Source: Bordetella petrii (lineage in GTDB: Bacteria; Pseudomonadota; Gammaproteobacteria; Burkholderiales; Burkholderiaceae_B). From it: DNA of 64,000 nt. Shown here in pieces: positions 45,313 through 55,245 of this stretch (position 1 is its first letter; every line of letters starts with the position of its first letter). The translations under genes were made by a program, and so were the position numbers. The notes under the pieces were generated by a model that saw nothing but the letters and a program-made list of their open reading frames with translations, had not been told where the DNA came from and searched no databases. Location of the stretch: assembly GCF_017356245.1 (NCBI RefSeq), contig NZ_JAFMZZ010000004.1:1071151-1135150 (forward strand), in the 5' to 3' direction.

Positions 45313-45930
45313 ATGAAAGAACGCTTCCCCGCCCTGATCGCACTGTCGCTGCTCATCGCCCTGGTGGTCGGCACGTGGTGGGCCGCCGACTACGCCCAGC
45401 GCGCCATCCCCATCGACCCGCCGCGGCGGCTGACCCACGAAATGGACTCCTGGGCGCGCGATTTCGTCATGCTGCGCACCGCCCCCACCGGCAAGCCGAT
45501 CAACCGCCTCGAAGGCAAATACGCCGAGCACTTCCCCGACGACGATTCCTACCACGTCACCAGCCCGCGGGCGATCGGCCAGCAGGAAGCCAACCCCATC
45601 ACGGTCGGCACCTCGGACACCGCCATCATGGAACACGGCGGCAAGCGCATCGTCATGAACGGCAACGCCCATGTGCATCGCCAGCAGGACGCCAACAACG
45701 ACGCGCTAGACGTGCGCAGCGAACAGCTCATCATCCTGCCCGACGACGACGTGGTCTACACCGACCTGCCCGCGGTGGTGGTAAAGGGCAATTCGCGCAT
45801 GAGCGGCACCGGCATGCGCTACAACAACTCGACCCGGCAACTGCAGGTGTCGGCCTCCACCGACGTCGAGATCGCCGGCTCCGACACAGGCAAGCGGCCC
45901 TCGGGCGGCAACACCCAGAACTCACCATGA
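45313..45930 (+). CDS. lptC: LPS export system protein LptC
   Basis: A 205-residue bitopic inner-membrane protein: one N-terminal helix (LIALSLLIALVVGTWWAA) and a periplasmic beta-jellyroll that passes LPS from LptBFG to LptA. Conserved parts are GKYAEHFPDDDSYHVTSP and the NGNAHVHR strand. Assignment is supported by its place between kdsC and lptA. Overlaps lptA by 4 nt. Confidence 0.92.
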   Translation: MKERFPALIALSLLIALVVGTWWAADYAQRAIPIDPPRRLTHEMDSWARDFVMLRTAPTGKPINRLEGKYAEHFPDDDSYHVTSPRAIGQQEANPITVGTSDTAIMEHGGKRIVMNGNAHVHRQQDANNDALDVRSEQLIILPDDDVVYTDLPAVVVKGNSRMSGTGMRYNNSTRQLQVSASTDVEIAGSDTGKRPSGGNTQNSP

Positions 45931-46574
45931 CCCACTCACGCATCCCTCTCGCTTCGAGGCGGCCTTTTGCCGCCGGGCCGTGGCAGGCCGTCCTTGGCGC
46001 CGTGCTGCTCAGCGCGGCCGCCTGCGCGCACGCCCAGCAGCAGAAGCAGCAGCCCGCCGAAGAGCCCAGCACGCTGATTCTGTCCGATACCCTGCATTAC
46101 GACGACATCAAGCGGCAAAGCATCTTCACCGGCAATGTCGTGCTGACGCGCGGCCTCATGAAACTGACGGCCGACCGCCTGGAAGCCAATGAAGACGAGG
46201 CCGGCAACCAGTTCGGCACGGCCACGGCCAACAAGGGCAAGCTCGTCACCATCCGCCAGGAACGCCCCGAAACCTTCGAAGTCATCGAAGGCAAGGGCCT
46301 GCGCGCCGAGTACAACAGCACCAAGGGCGAGTTCGACCTGATCGGCCAGGCGCTGGTCACCCGCTACATCTGCGGCAAGCCCTTCGACACCATCCGCGGC
46401 GAGCGGGTGCGCTACAACGAAAAAACCGGCGTCTACCAGGCCCAGGGCGGGCCCAACTCGTCGGCGCCCGGCGGCCGCGTGCGCTCGTACGCCGCGCCGC
46501 GCGCCAAGGCCGACGCGGCCATTGCCGAATGCCGCGCCGCCAAGGGCGGCGCGGGCGCCAAGCAGGGCGGCTGA
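45927..46574 (+). CDS. lptA: LPS periplasmic bridge protein LptA
   Basis: A 215-residue periplasmic protein that polymerises into the LPS bridge. Signal peptide core AVLGAVLLSAAACAHA (cleavage near residue 36), then ILSDTLHYDDIKRQSIFTGN, VVLTRGLMKLTADRLE and the jellyroll repeats to VRYNEKTGVYQAQG. The signal contains a cysteine (SAAACAHA) but not a good lipobox. A basic, Gly/Ala-rich tail follows residue 190. The ATG overlaps the lptC stop. Confidence 0.93.
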   Translation: MTHSRIPLASRRPFAAGPWQAVLGAVLLSAAACAHAQQQKQQPAEEPSTLILSDTLHYDDIKRQSIFTGNVVLTRGLMKLTADRLEANEDEAGNQFGTATANKGKLVTIRQERPETFEVIEGKGLRAEYNSTKGEFDLIGQALVTRYICGKPFDTIRGERVRYNEKTGVYQAQGGPNSSAPGGRVRSYAAPRAKADAAIAECRAAKGGAGAKQGG

Positions 46575-46607
46575 CCGCCCCTTCCCGCTGTTTTCATCCG
46601 CACTTAC

Positions 46608-47399
<792 letters not shown>

Positions 47400-47421
47400 C
47401 CGCCCCCTGGGAAAACCCCAG

Positions 47422-47454
47422 GCCCGGGACGCGCCCGCCAGGGGCGTCCCGGGC
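47422..47454 (+). terminator. Hairpin after lptB, likely terminator
   Basis: Stem GCCCGGGACGC (47422-47432) / GCGTCCCGGGC (47444-47454), 11 perfect pairs, followed by TTGTCC rather than a full T-run. It would end the kdsD-lptB transcript, leaving hpf under its own promoter in the 47.46-47.63 kb gap. A smaller hairpin (CTGGG/CCCAG) precedes it. Confidence 0.6.
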
Positions 47455-47634
47455 TTGTCCCGGGACAGCTTGTTTTACCCGGCAGAGTCTATACACTAGT
47501 GTTAACGGCCGTCGCACCACCGCGGCGGCCCGGTGCTTCACCCTCCATCCCCATCCCTCTACAGGAGACCCTTCCCTAAAAAACCCCGCGCGTTACCGCG
47601 CACCTATTTCCTCTTATCAGAAGGAGAGCGCACT

Positions 47635-47973
47635 ATGAACCTGAGCATCTGCGGTCGTCATCTCGACGTCACCCCGGCCATCCGGGAATATGTCATGAAT
47701 AAACTGGCGCGAGTGCTGCGGCATTTCGATCACGTGATCGATACCCAGGTCATGCTCTCAGTAGAGCCCCTGCGGCATAAAGCCGAAATCACCATGAGAC
47801 TGCGCGGCAAGGATATCCATTGCGAAGCCGTGGATGAAAACCTTTACGCAGCCATCGATCTGCTGGCCGACAAAATCGACCGCCAGGTCCTCAAGCACAA
47901 AGACAAGGTGCAAAGCCACACGGCAGAGTCAGTGAAGCGACAAGCCGCTGCGACCACGCAGCAAACCCCGTAG
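47635..47973 (+). CDS. hpf: Ribosome hibernation promoting factor (short form)
   Basis: A 112-residue HPF/YfiA-family protein that dimerises idle 70S ribosomes. It reads MNLSICGRHLDVTPAIREYV, KLARVLRHFDHVIDTQVMLS and LYAAIDLLADKIDRQVLKHK, with a basic tail. Short form without the extra C-terminal domain. AAGGAGAG at 47621-47628 is a strong ribosome site, fixing ATG 47635. Codon use is less GC-biased than neighbours, in line with strong expression. In many proteobacteria rpoN lies between lptB and hpf; it is not here. Confidence 0.95.
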   Translation: MNLSICGRHLDVTPAIREYVMNKLARVLRHFDHVIDTQVMLSVEPLRHKAEITMRLRGKDIHCEAVDENLYAAIDLLADKIDRQVLKHKDKVQSHTAESVKRQAAATTQQTP

Positions 47974-48222
47974 TCCCGCGCTTCATCCCCGCTCGAGCCG
48001 TACACACACCCGAGCTTGAACCCTGATCCCACTGGCGGATCTGTCCGATCCCGGTGTCCCGCGAGATGCAGTACCTGTCCCGCCGGGGCATCGGCAAATC
48101 ACCCCCCATTGCCTGCCCCCTCCCGCTGCCGCCCGGAACCGACTATGCTTGCCGGATTCTGCAACAGGCGAGCGGCCGCAAGCGGTTTTTGCACTGCGGC
48201 ATATAACCATATAATGACCCGC

Positions 48223-48678
48223 ATGAATCATTTGTCGCGCATCCTTCCCGCCGGCAACGTCGTTCTCGACATGCACGCCACCAGCAAGAAACGGGCGTTC
48301 GAGCAGGCCGGCCTGCTTTTCGAAAACCACCATGGCCTGGCCAGAACCATCGTGTTCGACAGCCTGTTCGCCCGCGAGCGCCTGGGGTCCACCGCCCTGG
48401 GGCAAGGGGTGGCCGTGCCGCACGGCCGCGTCAAGGGGCTGGAAGAGCCGCTGGCGGCCTTCGTGCGCCTGGCGCAGCCGGTGCCGTTCGACGCGCCCGA
48501 CGGCCAGCCGGTGACCATGCTGATGTGCCTGCTGGTGCCCGAAACCGCCACGCAGCAGCACCTGGACATCCTGGCCGAACTGGCCCAGCTGATGTCCAAC
48601 AAGGCGCTGCGCGAAGCCCTGGCCACCGAAACCGACCCGGCCGAAGTCCACCGGATGCTCACCACGGGCCAACGCTGA
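48223..48678 (+). CDS. ptsN: Nitrogen PTS EIIA component
   Basis: A 151-residue EIIA-Ntr regulatory phosphocarrier. The phosphorylated histidine is H67 in [38 protein letters not shown] and [20 protein letters not shown] are typical. It relays PTS phosphorylation state to potassium, nitrogen and envelope control. I chose ATG 48223 ([11 protein letters not shown]), though ATG 48214 is in frame. No Shine-Dalgarno is seen, and TATAAT at 48210-48215 would place a transcription start at or near the start codon. The 249-nt gap from hpf holds no gene. Confidence 0.94.
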   Translation: MNHLSRILPAGNVVLDMHATSKKRAFEQAGLLFENHHGLARTIVFDSLFARERLGSTALGQGVAVPHGRVKGLEEPLAAFVRLAQPVPFDAPDGQPVTMLMCLLVPETATQQHLDILAELAQLMSNKALREALATETDPAEVHRMLTTGQR

Positions 48679-48697
48679 CCCTCGCAGAGCCGCTGCC

Positions 48698-49624
48698 ATG
48701 CTTACCGTGCAGGAACTGGTCGACGACAACGCCGACAAAATCCCCTTCAACTGGATCGCGGGCCACGGCGCCGCCGAACGCAATATCCGCGACGACGGCA
48801 TGGCGGCCGCCGACCTGGTCGGCCACCTGAACCTCATCCACCCGTCGCGCATCCAGGTGTTCGGCCAGGAAGAACTGGCCTACTACAGCCGCTTCGATCT
48901 GCGCCGCCGCACGCACCACATGGACGAGCTGCTGATCGGCGGGGTGCCGGCCATCCTGCTGGCCGACGGCCTGTCGCCGCCGCAAGACCTGATCGACCAG
49001 TGCGAGCAGCACCAGGTGCCGCTGCTGTCCACCCCAGTGGCGGCCGCTCAGCTCATCGACCTGCTGCGCATCTACCTGGGCAAGAAACTGGCGCCCACCA
49101 CCACCGTGCATGGCGTCTTCATGGACGTGCTGGGCCTGGGCGTGCTGATCACCGGCGAATCGGGGCTGGGCAAGAGCGAGCTGGCGCTTGAACTGATTTC
49201 GCGCGGGCACGGCCTGGTGGCCGACGACGCGGTAGAGTTTTCGCGCATCGCGCCCGGCATGATCGAAGGGCACTGTCCGCCGCTGCTGCAGAACATGCTC
49301 GAAGTGCGCGGCCTGGGCCTGCTCGACATCCGCACCATCTTCGGCGAGACCTCGGTGCGCCGCAAGATGCGCCTGAAGCTCATCGTGCACCTGGTGCGCG
49401 CCACCGCCCAGGACAAATTCGAACGCCTGCCGCTGCAGGACATCACCCAGGACATGCTGGGCATGCCGGTGCGCAAAGTCATGCTGCAGGTGGCGGCGGG
49501 CCGCAACCTGGCGGTGCTGGTCGAGGCCGCCGTGCGCAACACCATCCTGAAGCTGCGCGGCATCGACACCCTGGGCGAATTCATGGAACGCCAGGCCATG
49601 GCGATCCTGCAAAGCAGCAAGTAG
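48698..49624 (+). CDS. hprK: HPr kinase/phosphorylase
   Basis: A 308-residue bifunctional enzyme that phosphorylates and dephosphorylates HPr on serine. The P-loop GESGLGKSE is at residues 153-161, catalytic acidic pair in VADDAVEF, and the HprK signature [16 protein letters not shown] follows. In proteobacteria without sugar PTS it regulates through the incomplete Ntr-type PTS, fitting its position 19 nt after ptsN. RapZ lies 3.7 kb further on, beyond an inserted gene group. Confidence 0.95.
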   Translation: MLTVQELVDDNADKIPFNWIAGHGAAERNIRDDGMAAADLVGHLNLIHPSRIQVFGQEELAYYSRFDLRRRTHHMDELLIGGVPAILLADGLSPPQDLIDQCEQHQVPLLSTPVAAAQLIDLLRIYLGKKLAPTTTVHGVFMDVLGLGVLITGESGLGKSELALELISRGHGLVADDAVEFSRIAPGMIEGHCPPLLQNMLEVRGLGLLDIRTIFGETSVRRKMRLKLIVHLVRATAQDKFERLPLQDITQDMLGMPVRKVMLQVAAGRNLAVLVEAAVRNTILKLRGIDTLGEFMERQAMAILQSSK

Positions 49625-49651
49625 GGGCGCCGCCATGGCGGCCCCGGCACC

Positions 49652-51094
49652 ATGGGCGTGACCCGCTACCAGGCGCTGGCCGACGATATCGCGCACGCCA
49701 TCCGCGAAGGCCTGCTGTGCGAGGGCGACAAGCTGCCATCGGTGCGCGAAACCTGCGCCAGCCGGGGCGTCAGCCCTTCCACCGTATTCCAGGCCTATTA
49801 CCTGCTTGAAGCGCGCGGGCTGGTGCACGCCCGCCCGCGCTCGGGCTATTACGTGCGGGCGCTGCCCCGCGCCCTGCCGCCCGAGCCCGAGATCTCGCGC
49901 CCCGGGGGCGGCTCGACTTCCCTGGCCATCAGCGAGCGCATCTTCGACATTCTCGATTCCGTGCAGGACCGCGCGGTCGCGCCGCTGGGCTCGGCATTCC
50001 CGGCCGCCACGCTGTTTCCGCTGGAGCGGCTGGGCCAGGCCATGTCCGCCTACCTGCGCCGCCTCGACCCGCACGACACTGTAGAAGGCCTGTCGCCCGG
50101 CAACCCGCGCCTGCGCCGCCAGATCGCGCTGCGCTACCGGGCGGCGGGCGTGCCCGTGGCCGCGGACGACGTGGTAATCACCACCGGGGCGCTCGAAGCG
50201 CTGAACCTGTGCCTGCACGTGGCCACCCGGCCCGGCGACGCGGTGGTCGTCGAATCCCCCACCTTCTATGGCGCGCTGCAGGCGCTGGAACAGCGCGGGC
50301 TGAAGGCCGTGGAAGTGCCCACCCATCCGCGCCAGGGCATTGCCCTGGACGCCCTGGAAGCGGCCATCGCGCGCCACGCCCCCAAGGCCTGCTGGCTGAT
50401 GACGCAGTTCCAGAACCCGCTGGGCAGCCTGATGCCCGAGCAGAAAAAGCGCGACCTGGTCGCGCTGCTGGCGCGCCACCAGATTCCGCTGATCGAAGAC
50501 GATGTGTACGGCGAACTGTATTTCGGCCACGCGCGGCCCCTGCCGGCCAAGGCCTACGACACGCAGGGCCTGGTGCTGCACTGCTCGTCGTTCTCGAAAT
50601 GCCTGGCGCCGGGGTTCCGCATCGGCTGGGCCATCGCGGGCCGGTACGCACGGGCGGTGCAGCGCCTGAAGCTGGCCACCACGCTGTCGGCCTCGGGGCC
50701 GGCCCAGGGCGCGCTGGCGCAGTACCTGGAACGGGGCGGCTACGACCGCCATCTGCGCCGGCTGCGCGGCACGCTGGCCGCCCAGCAGGAACGGATGCTG
50801 GATGCCGTGGCGCGCTATTTCCCCTCGGGCACGCGCGTCACGCGTCCGCAGGGCGGGTTCTTCGTGTGGCTGGAAATGCCGCCCGGCGCCGAGGCCCTGG
50901 AACTGCACCGCCGTGCCCTGGCGCAGGGCATCAGCGTGGCGCCTGGTCCGATTTTCTCGGCCAGCGGGCAATTCGGCCATGCCCTGCGCCTGAACTACGG
51001 GCACCCATGGGACGAACGCATGGAAAACGCCGTGCGCGAACTGGGCCGCCTGGCTGGCCGGCGCCGCGGCCGGGCGGCGGCCGGGCCAGGTTAA
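49652..51094 (+). CDS. MocR-type GntR/aminotransferase-fold regulator
   Basis: A 480-residue fusion of a GntR winged helix (residues 5-75; YQALADDIAHAIREGLLCEG, ASRGVSPSTVFQAYYLLEAR) and a class I aminotransferase fold (~100-470). The PLP lysine is K316 in CSSFSKCLAPGFRIGWAI; ITTGALEALNLCLHVATRPG and QFQNPLGSLMP are also typical. MocR regulators use PLP as effector or sense amino compounds. Target unknown. Its stop overlaps the cytochrome c stop tail to tail within the shared TTAA at 51091-51094. Confidence 0.92.
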   Translation: MGVTRYQALADDIAHAIREGLLCEGDKLPSVRETCASRGVSPSTVFQAYYLLEARGLVHARPRSGYYVRALPRALPPEPEISRPGGGSTSLAISERIFDILDSVQDRAVAPLGSAFPAATLFPLERLGQAMSAYLRRLDPHDTVEGLSPGNPRLRRQIALRYRAAGVPVAADDVVITTGALEALNLCLHVATRPGDAVVVESPTFYGALQALEQRGLKAVEVPTHPRQGIALDALEAAIARHAPKACWLMTQFQNPLGSLMPEQKKRDLVALLARHQIPLIEDDVYGELYFGHARPLPAKAYDTQGLVLHCSSFSKCLAPGFRIGWAIAGRYARAVQRLKLATTLSASGPAQGALAQYLERGGYDRHLRRLRGTLAAQQERMLDAVARYFPSGTRVTRPQGGFFVWLEMPPGAEALELHRRALAQGISVAPGPIFSASGQFGHALRLNYGHPWDERMENAVRELGRLAGRRRGRAAAGPG

Positions 51095-52377
51095 TTCAGC
51101 GTGGATGCATCGCGCACGCGCTTGACCTCGAAAGGCGTGACGCGGCCTGCCTGGTTGCCCCAGCTGGAACGAATATAGGAAACCAGCGCGGCGACGTCGT
51201 TGTCGCCCAGCACCGGCGCGAACGGCGGCATGCCATGCGGACGCGGATTGGCTGCCGTGGCCGGCGCGAATCCGCCATCGAGCACCACGCGAATGGCATT
51301 CACCGGCAAGGGCGCCGTCACCGTGGGGTTGCCCGCCAGCGCGGGCCAGGCGATGCCGCTGCCCTGCCCCTGGTCCTGGTGGCACACCGCACAGTGCTGC
51401 CGGTACAGCTTGCCGCCGATGTCCATCAGCGCAGCCGACGGCCCGGGCGGCTGCGCGCCCCCCGCCGCCGGCGCGGCCGGCAGAGATTTCAGGTAAGTGC
51501 CCATGGCCAGCGCATCGGCGTCGTTCAGGTACTGCGAACTGCCCAGCACCACTTCGGCCATCGGCCCGCTGGCGGTGGAATGCCGCGCCATGCCGGTCTG
51601 CAGCAGGGTGGCGATGTCTTGCGCGCTCCAGCGGCCCAGCCCCGTGGCGGGGTCGTTGCCCAGGGGCGGCGCGTACCAGTCCAGCCCGGCGATCAGGCCG
51701 CCGGCCAGGCCGTCCGCCGCGCGGGTGGCGCCCAGGCTGTTGCGCGGCGCGTGGCAGGCCGCGCAATGGCCCAGCCCCTCGACCAGGTAGCGGCCGCGGT
51801 TCCATGGCACTGTTTCGCCGGTATCGGGCTGGTAGACGCCCGGCTGGAAATACAGGGCGCGCCAGAAGGCCAGCAGGCCGCGCTGGTTGTAGGGAAACGC
51901 CAGCTCATGCGGACGGCTGGGCTGGCTGACCGGTTCGACCGTGCGCAGATAAGCGAACAGCGCGTCGGCGTCGGCCCGCGACACGCGGGTGTATTCGGTG
52001 TACGGGAAAGCCGGATACAGCAGGCTGCCGTCTTTCGACTTGCCGTTGTGCAGCGCCTGCCAGAAATCGTCGGCGTTCCAGGTGCCGATGCCGGTTTGCG
52101 GGTCGGGCGTGATGTTCGGGCCGTACAACGTGCCGAACGGCGTGGGAATTGCCGTGCCGCCGGCATAGGCCTTGCCGCCTTGCGCCGTATGGCAGGCCAT
52201 GCAGTTACCCAGGCGCGCCAGGTAGCGCCCCTGGTCTACCATGCGCGCGGCATCGGCCGGCGCCGCGGCGGTGCCCGCCGAGGTGTCGTCGCGCGTGCCC
52301 ATCCAGTACAGCGTGGCCGCCACCGCCAGGCAGGCCAGCAGCAGGGTCAGCAGACAATAGGTGATGATGCGCTTCAT
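51091..52377 (-). CDS. Tri-haem cytochrome c, dehydrogenase-associated type
   Basis: A 428-residue periplasmic cytochrome with three CxxCH haem sites: CMACH, CAACH and CAVCH. An N-terminal anchor (IITYCLLTLLLACLAVAATL) probably keeps it at the membrane. Arrangement and sequence (RYLARLGNCMACHTAQGGKA, PTPFGTLYGPNITPDP) match the cytochrome subunit of membrane alcohol, aldehyde and gluconate dehydrogenases, which passes electrons to ubiquinone. No dehydrogenase subunit is adjacent; a second cytochrome c is 9 nt upstream. Confidence 0.9.
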   Translation of the reverse strand: MKRIITYCLLTLLLACLAVAATLYWMGTRDDTSAGTAAAPADAARMVDQGRYLARLGNCMACHTAQGGKAYAGGTAIPTPFGTLYGPNITPDPQTGIGTWNADDFWQALHNGKSKDGSLLYPAFPYTEYTRVSRADADALFAYLRTVEPVSQPSRPHELAFPYNQRGLLAFWRALYFQPGVYQPDTGETVPWNRGRYLVEGLGHCAACHAPRNSLGATRAADGLAGGLIAGLDWYAPPLGNDPATGLGRWSAQDIATLLQTGMARHSTASGPMAEVVLGSSQYLNDADALAMGTYLKSLPAAPAAGGAQPPGPSAALMDIGGKLYRQHCAVCHQDQGQGSGIAWPALAGNPTVTAPLPVNAIRVVLDGGFAPATAANPRPHGMPPFAPVLGDNDVAALVSYIRSSWGNQAGRVTPFEVKRVRDASTLN

Positions 52378-52386
52378 GCCGGCCCC

Positions 52387-53124
52387 CTAGCGTTGCGCCT
52401 GGCTGCCGCATTCGGCAGGCAAGTTCGTCGAACCGGCCGGATCCGGCGCGTAAGGTTCGACCACGGGGCGCGAAGACAGCCACGCCGACAGGGCGCCGAT
52501 GTCTTGCGGCGTAAGCTTGTTGGCGATGTCCGCCATGCAATCAGGAGCGGCCGCATGGCGCAGGCCGTTCTTCCAGCCGCCGATCTGCGCGCCGATGTAG
52601 TCGCGCGACAGGCCCAGCAGGCCCGGAATGGCCGGGTCCAGGCCGCTGAGCGCGGCGCCATGGCAAGCCACGCAGGCCGGCAGCCCGCGCGCCGGGTCGC
52701 CGTGCATGGCCAGCACGCGGCCTTGTTCCAGCATGCCGGCCGACGCGGCCGGCCGCACCGGCGGCGGATACGGCACGTGCTGATCGGCGAAATAAGCGGC
52801 AATTTCGCGCAAATAGGCGTCGGGCAGCCCAGCCAGCAGATGCGCCATGGGACGGTACTGGCGCACACCATCGCGGAAATTCAGCAATTGGTGATACAGG
52901 TAGCCGGCCGGTTTGCCGGCCAGCCGCGGATAGTAGCCATCGGGCCCCGCCTTGCCCTGTTCGCCATGGCAGGCCGTACAGGCCGCGACCCGCGCCTGCA
53001 TGGTGCCGGGCCGCAGGGTGGCGGCATCCTGGGCGGCATCCTGGGCGGCGGCCGGCGCGGCCGGCCAGGCCAGCGCCGCGCCAGCCGCCGCCAGCACGGC
53101 AAGGTAGCGCGGCACCCGCGACAT
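52387..53124 (-). CDS. Di-haem cytochrome c (c4-like)
   Basis: A 245-residue periplasmic cytochrome with two CxxCH sites (ACTACHGEQG and ACVACHGAAL), each in a class I cytochrome c domain, as in cytochrome c4. A signal peptide with core YLAVLAAAGAALAWPAAPAAA follows MSRVPR. I chose ATG 53124; ATG 53151 (MSAIPLFYY) is also in frame and neither has a clear ribosome site. It is immediately upstream of the tri-haem cytochrome in one operon, suggesting one electron-transfer module. Confidence 0.85.
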   Translation of the reverse strand: MSRVPRYLAVLAAAGAALAWPAAPAAAQDAAQDAATLRPGTMQARVAACTACHGEQGKAGPDGYYPRLAGKPAGYLYHQLLNFRDGVRQYRPMAHLLAGLPDAYLREIAAYFADQHVPYPPPVRPAASAGMLEQGRVLAMHGDPARGLPACVACHGAALSGLDPAIPGLLGLSRDYIGAQIGGWKNGLRHAAAPDCMADIANKLTPQDIGALSAWLSSRPVVEPYAPDPAGSTNLPAECGSQAQR

Positions 53125-53305
53125 ATAGTAGAAAAGGGGAATTGCTGACATTGCTGCGTATGCGATAAGCGGGGCGAAACCCCCGGGGCGGCACAAGGTT
53201 ACGCCACCGCGGCAGGGCGGTACAGGATCAGTCGTGCAGTTTACGGCCATATCAGATGACATCGCGCGCGCATTCTGACGGCAAAATCATGCAACAATCA
53301 AGACC

Positions 53306-54178
53306 ATGCTAAAAGTTGTCCTCATTACCGGCATCTCCGGCTCCGGCAAGTCGGTGGCGCTGCGCATGCTGGAAGATGCCGGCTACACCTGTATCGACAA
53401 CCTGCCGGTGCGTTTTCTCAGCGAATTCGTCGCCGGCGCGCGCGACGACGGCCTGGAACGCGTCGCCATCGCCATCGATGTGCGCTCGCCGGGCGAACTG
53501 GCCGAACTGCCGGGCGTCATTACCGCCATGCGCGCCATGGGCACCTCGCTGCGCGTGATCTTCCTCGACGCCAATACGCACACCCTGGCCCAGCGCTATT
53601 CCGAATCGCGCCGCCGCCACCCGCTTACCGACCGCCTGTCGCGCGGCGGCCAGGCGCCGTCGCTGCTCGACTGCATTGCGCTCGAACGCGACCTGCTCGC
53701 CCCGCTGCGCGACCAGGAACACGTCATCGACACTTCCGACCTGACGCCCGGCCAGCTGCGCGCCTGGATCCGCGACCTGGTCCAGGCCGATCGGCCGCCG
53801 CTGGTGCTGACCTTCGAATCGTTCGCCTACAAGCGCGGCGTGCCCAGCGACGCCGACCTGGTGTTCGACGTGCGCTGCCTGCCCAATCCCTATTACGACC
53901 GCAACCTGCGCCCGCTGACCGGCCGCGACGAGCCTGTGGCCACATGGCTGGCCGGCTTCGAGATCGTCGGCCAGATGATCGACGACATTACCGGCTACTT
54001 GCGGCGCTGGCTGCCGCAGTACACGCAAGATACGCGCAACTACCTGACGATCGCCATCGGCTGCACCGGCGGCCAGCACCGCTCGGTGTATGTGGTCGAG
54101 CAGCTGGCGCTGCGCTTTTCCGATCACGATCCGCTGCTGGTGCGCCACCGCACGCAATTCCCGGAAGAACCCACATGA
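53306..54178 (+). CDS. rapZ: RNase adapter / nucleotide-binding protein RapZ
   Basis: A 290-residue RapZ. The N-terminal Walker A GISGSGKSVALRMLEDAGYT is at residues 9-28; C-terminal hallmarks are FDVRCLPNPYYDRNLRPLTG and IGCTGGQHRSVYVVEQLA. In E. coli it binds GlmZ/GlmY RNAs and GlcN6P to control GlmS; the function in betaproteobacteria is inferred. Divergent from the cytochrome genes, and 4-nt overlap with rlpA. Confidence 0.95.
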   Translation: MLKVVLITGISGSGKSVALRMLEDAGYTCIDNLPVRFLSEFVAGARDDGLERVAIAIDVRSPGELAELPGVITAMRAMGTSLRVIFLDANTHTLAQRYSESRRRHPLTDRLSRGGQAPSLLDCIALERDLLAPLRDQEHVIDTSDLTPGQLRAWIRDLVQADRPPLVLTFESFAYKRGVPSDADLVFDVRCLPNPYYDRNLRPLTGRDEPVATWLAGFEIVGQMIDDITGYLRRWLPQYTQDTRNYLTIAIGCTGGQHRSVYVVEQLALRFSDHDPLLVRHRTQFPEEPT

Positions 54179-55134
54179 ACCGCTGCCGCCTGATTCTCGC
54201 GCCGGTGCTGGTGGGGCTGGCCGTGCTGGTCACCGGATGCTCGTCGACCGGCACGCGCAAGGCCGGCGGCTATTACCAGGACGACGGCCCGGGAGCCAAC
54301 CCGCCGTCCGACCTGGACAACATCCCCGATGCCGTGCCCCGGCTCGAACCGCTGGCCAGCGGCGCGAACCGCCCGTATACCGTGTTCGGCAAGCGCTATG
54401 TGCCGGTGGCCGACGACGACCATCCCTACAAAGAGCGCGGCATTGCCTCGTGGTATGGCAAGAAGTTCCACGGCCAGCGCACGTCCATCGGCGAGATCTA
54501 CGACATGTACGCCATGACGGCGGCCCACCCCACCATGCCGCTGCCCAGCTATGCGCGGGTCACCAGCAGCATCAACGGCCGCACGGTCATCGTGCGGGTC
54601 AACGACCGCGGGCCGTTCCACAGCAACCGCATCATGGACCTGTCGTATGCCGCGGCGCGCAAACTGGGCATCATCGGGCCCGGCAGCGGCGAAGTCACGG
54701 TCGAACGCATCTTGCCCGAAGAAATCCGCGTGGCCCAGTCGCAGGGCAAGGCCGTGTCCGGCACGGCGGGCACGGCCGGCGGCAAGCCCACCGCGCTGGC
54801 ATCGGCCGATCCGGCCCCGCTGCCGGCCGGCAGCGAACTGACCATGACCGAACTCGCGCCGGCAGCGGCCGCTTCCGCTGCCGCGCCGTCCACGGTGCAA
54901 GGCGTGTACCTGCAAGTGGGCGCGTTCAGCCAGCCCGCCAACGCCCAGACCCTGATGCATCGTGTCAATAGCCAGCTGGACGCCGCGGCCGGCACACCAT
55001 CGGCCGTGGTGCAACAGGCCGGCAGCCTGTACCGGGTACGCATCGGCCCCTACAGTGACCGGGCCGCCGCCCTGGGCGCGGCCCGTCAGGTGGCCGACCG
55101 CACCGGCATCCTGCCCAGCCTGGCTACTCCCTGA
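54175..55134 (+). CDS. rlpA: RlpA-like septal-ring lytic transglycosylase lipoprotein
   Basis: A 319-residue outer-membrane lipoprotein. Lipobox LVTGC with lipidated C22; double-psi beta-barrel RlpA domain (about 95-190) with ERGIASWYGKKFHGQRTSIG, VNDRGPFHSNRIMDLSYAAA; an Ala-rich linker; and a C-terminal SPOR domain (about 240-315; GVYLQVGAFSQPANAQTLM) that binds denuded septal peptidoglycan. ATG 54175 overlaps the rapZ stop. A palindrome pair follows 12 nt after the stop. Confidence 0.94.
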   Translation: MNRCRLILAPVLVGLAVLVTGCSSTGTRKAGGYYQDDGPGANPPSDLDNIPDAVPRLEPLASGANRPYTVFGKRYVPVADDDHPYKERGIASWYGKKFHGQRTSIGEIYDMYAMTAAHPTMPLPSYARVTSSINGRTVIVRVNDRGPFHSNRIMDLSYAAARKLGIIGPGSGEVTVERILPEEIRVAQSQGKAVSGTAGTAGGKPTALASADPAPLPAGSELTMTELAPAAAASAAAPSTVQGVYLQVGAFSQPANAQTLMHRVNSQLDAAAGTPSAVVQQAGSLYRVRIGPYSDRAAALGAARQVADRTGILPSLATP

Positions 55135-55146
55135 ACCGGGGAGCCA

Positions 55147-55235
55147 GGTGTCAGGCTCCGCAGGTGCCTGACACCGCTGCAGGCCACAGCCATCCCAGTC
55201 GTACGGTGTCTGACACCCTGCGGGAGTCAGACACC
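55147..55235. repeat. Paired palindromic repeat, reversed orientation (B then A)
   Basis: Hairpin B arms are 55147-55156 and 55166-55175; hairpin A arms are 55205-55214 and 55226-55235. Read on the minus strand it has the same A-B order and loops as the other pairs. It lies between the convergent 3' ends of rlpA and ogt. Confidence 0.9.
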
Positions 55236-55245
55236 TGGGCCGCCA

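Noticed and set aside
47461..47502. Exact hpf promoter
   Set aside because: TTGTTT (47470) and TATACA (47490) are present but spaced 14 nt apart, too short for a confident call.
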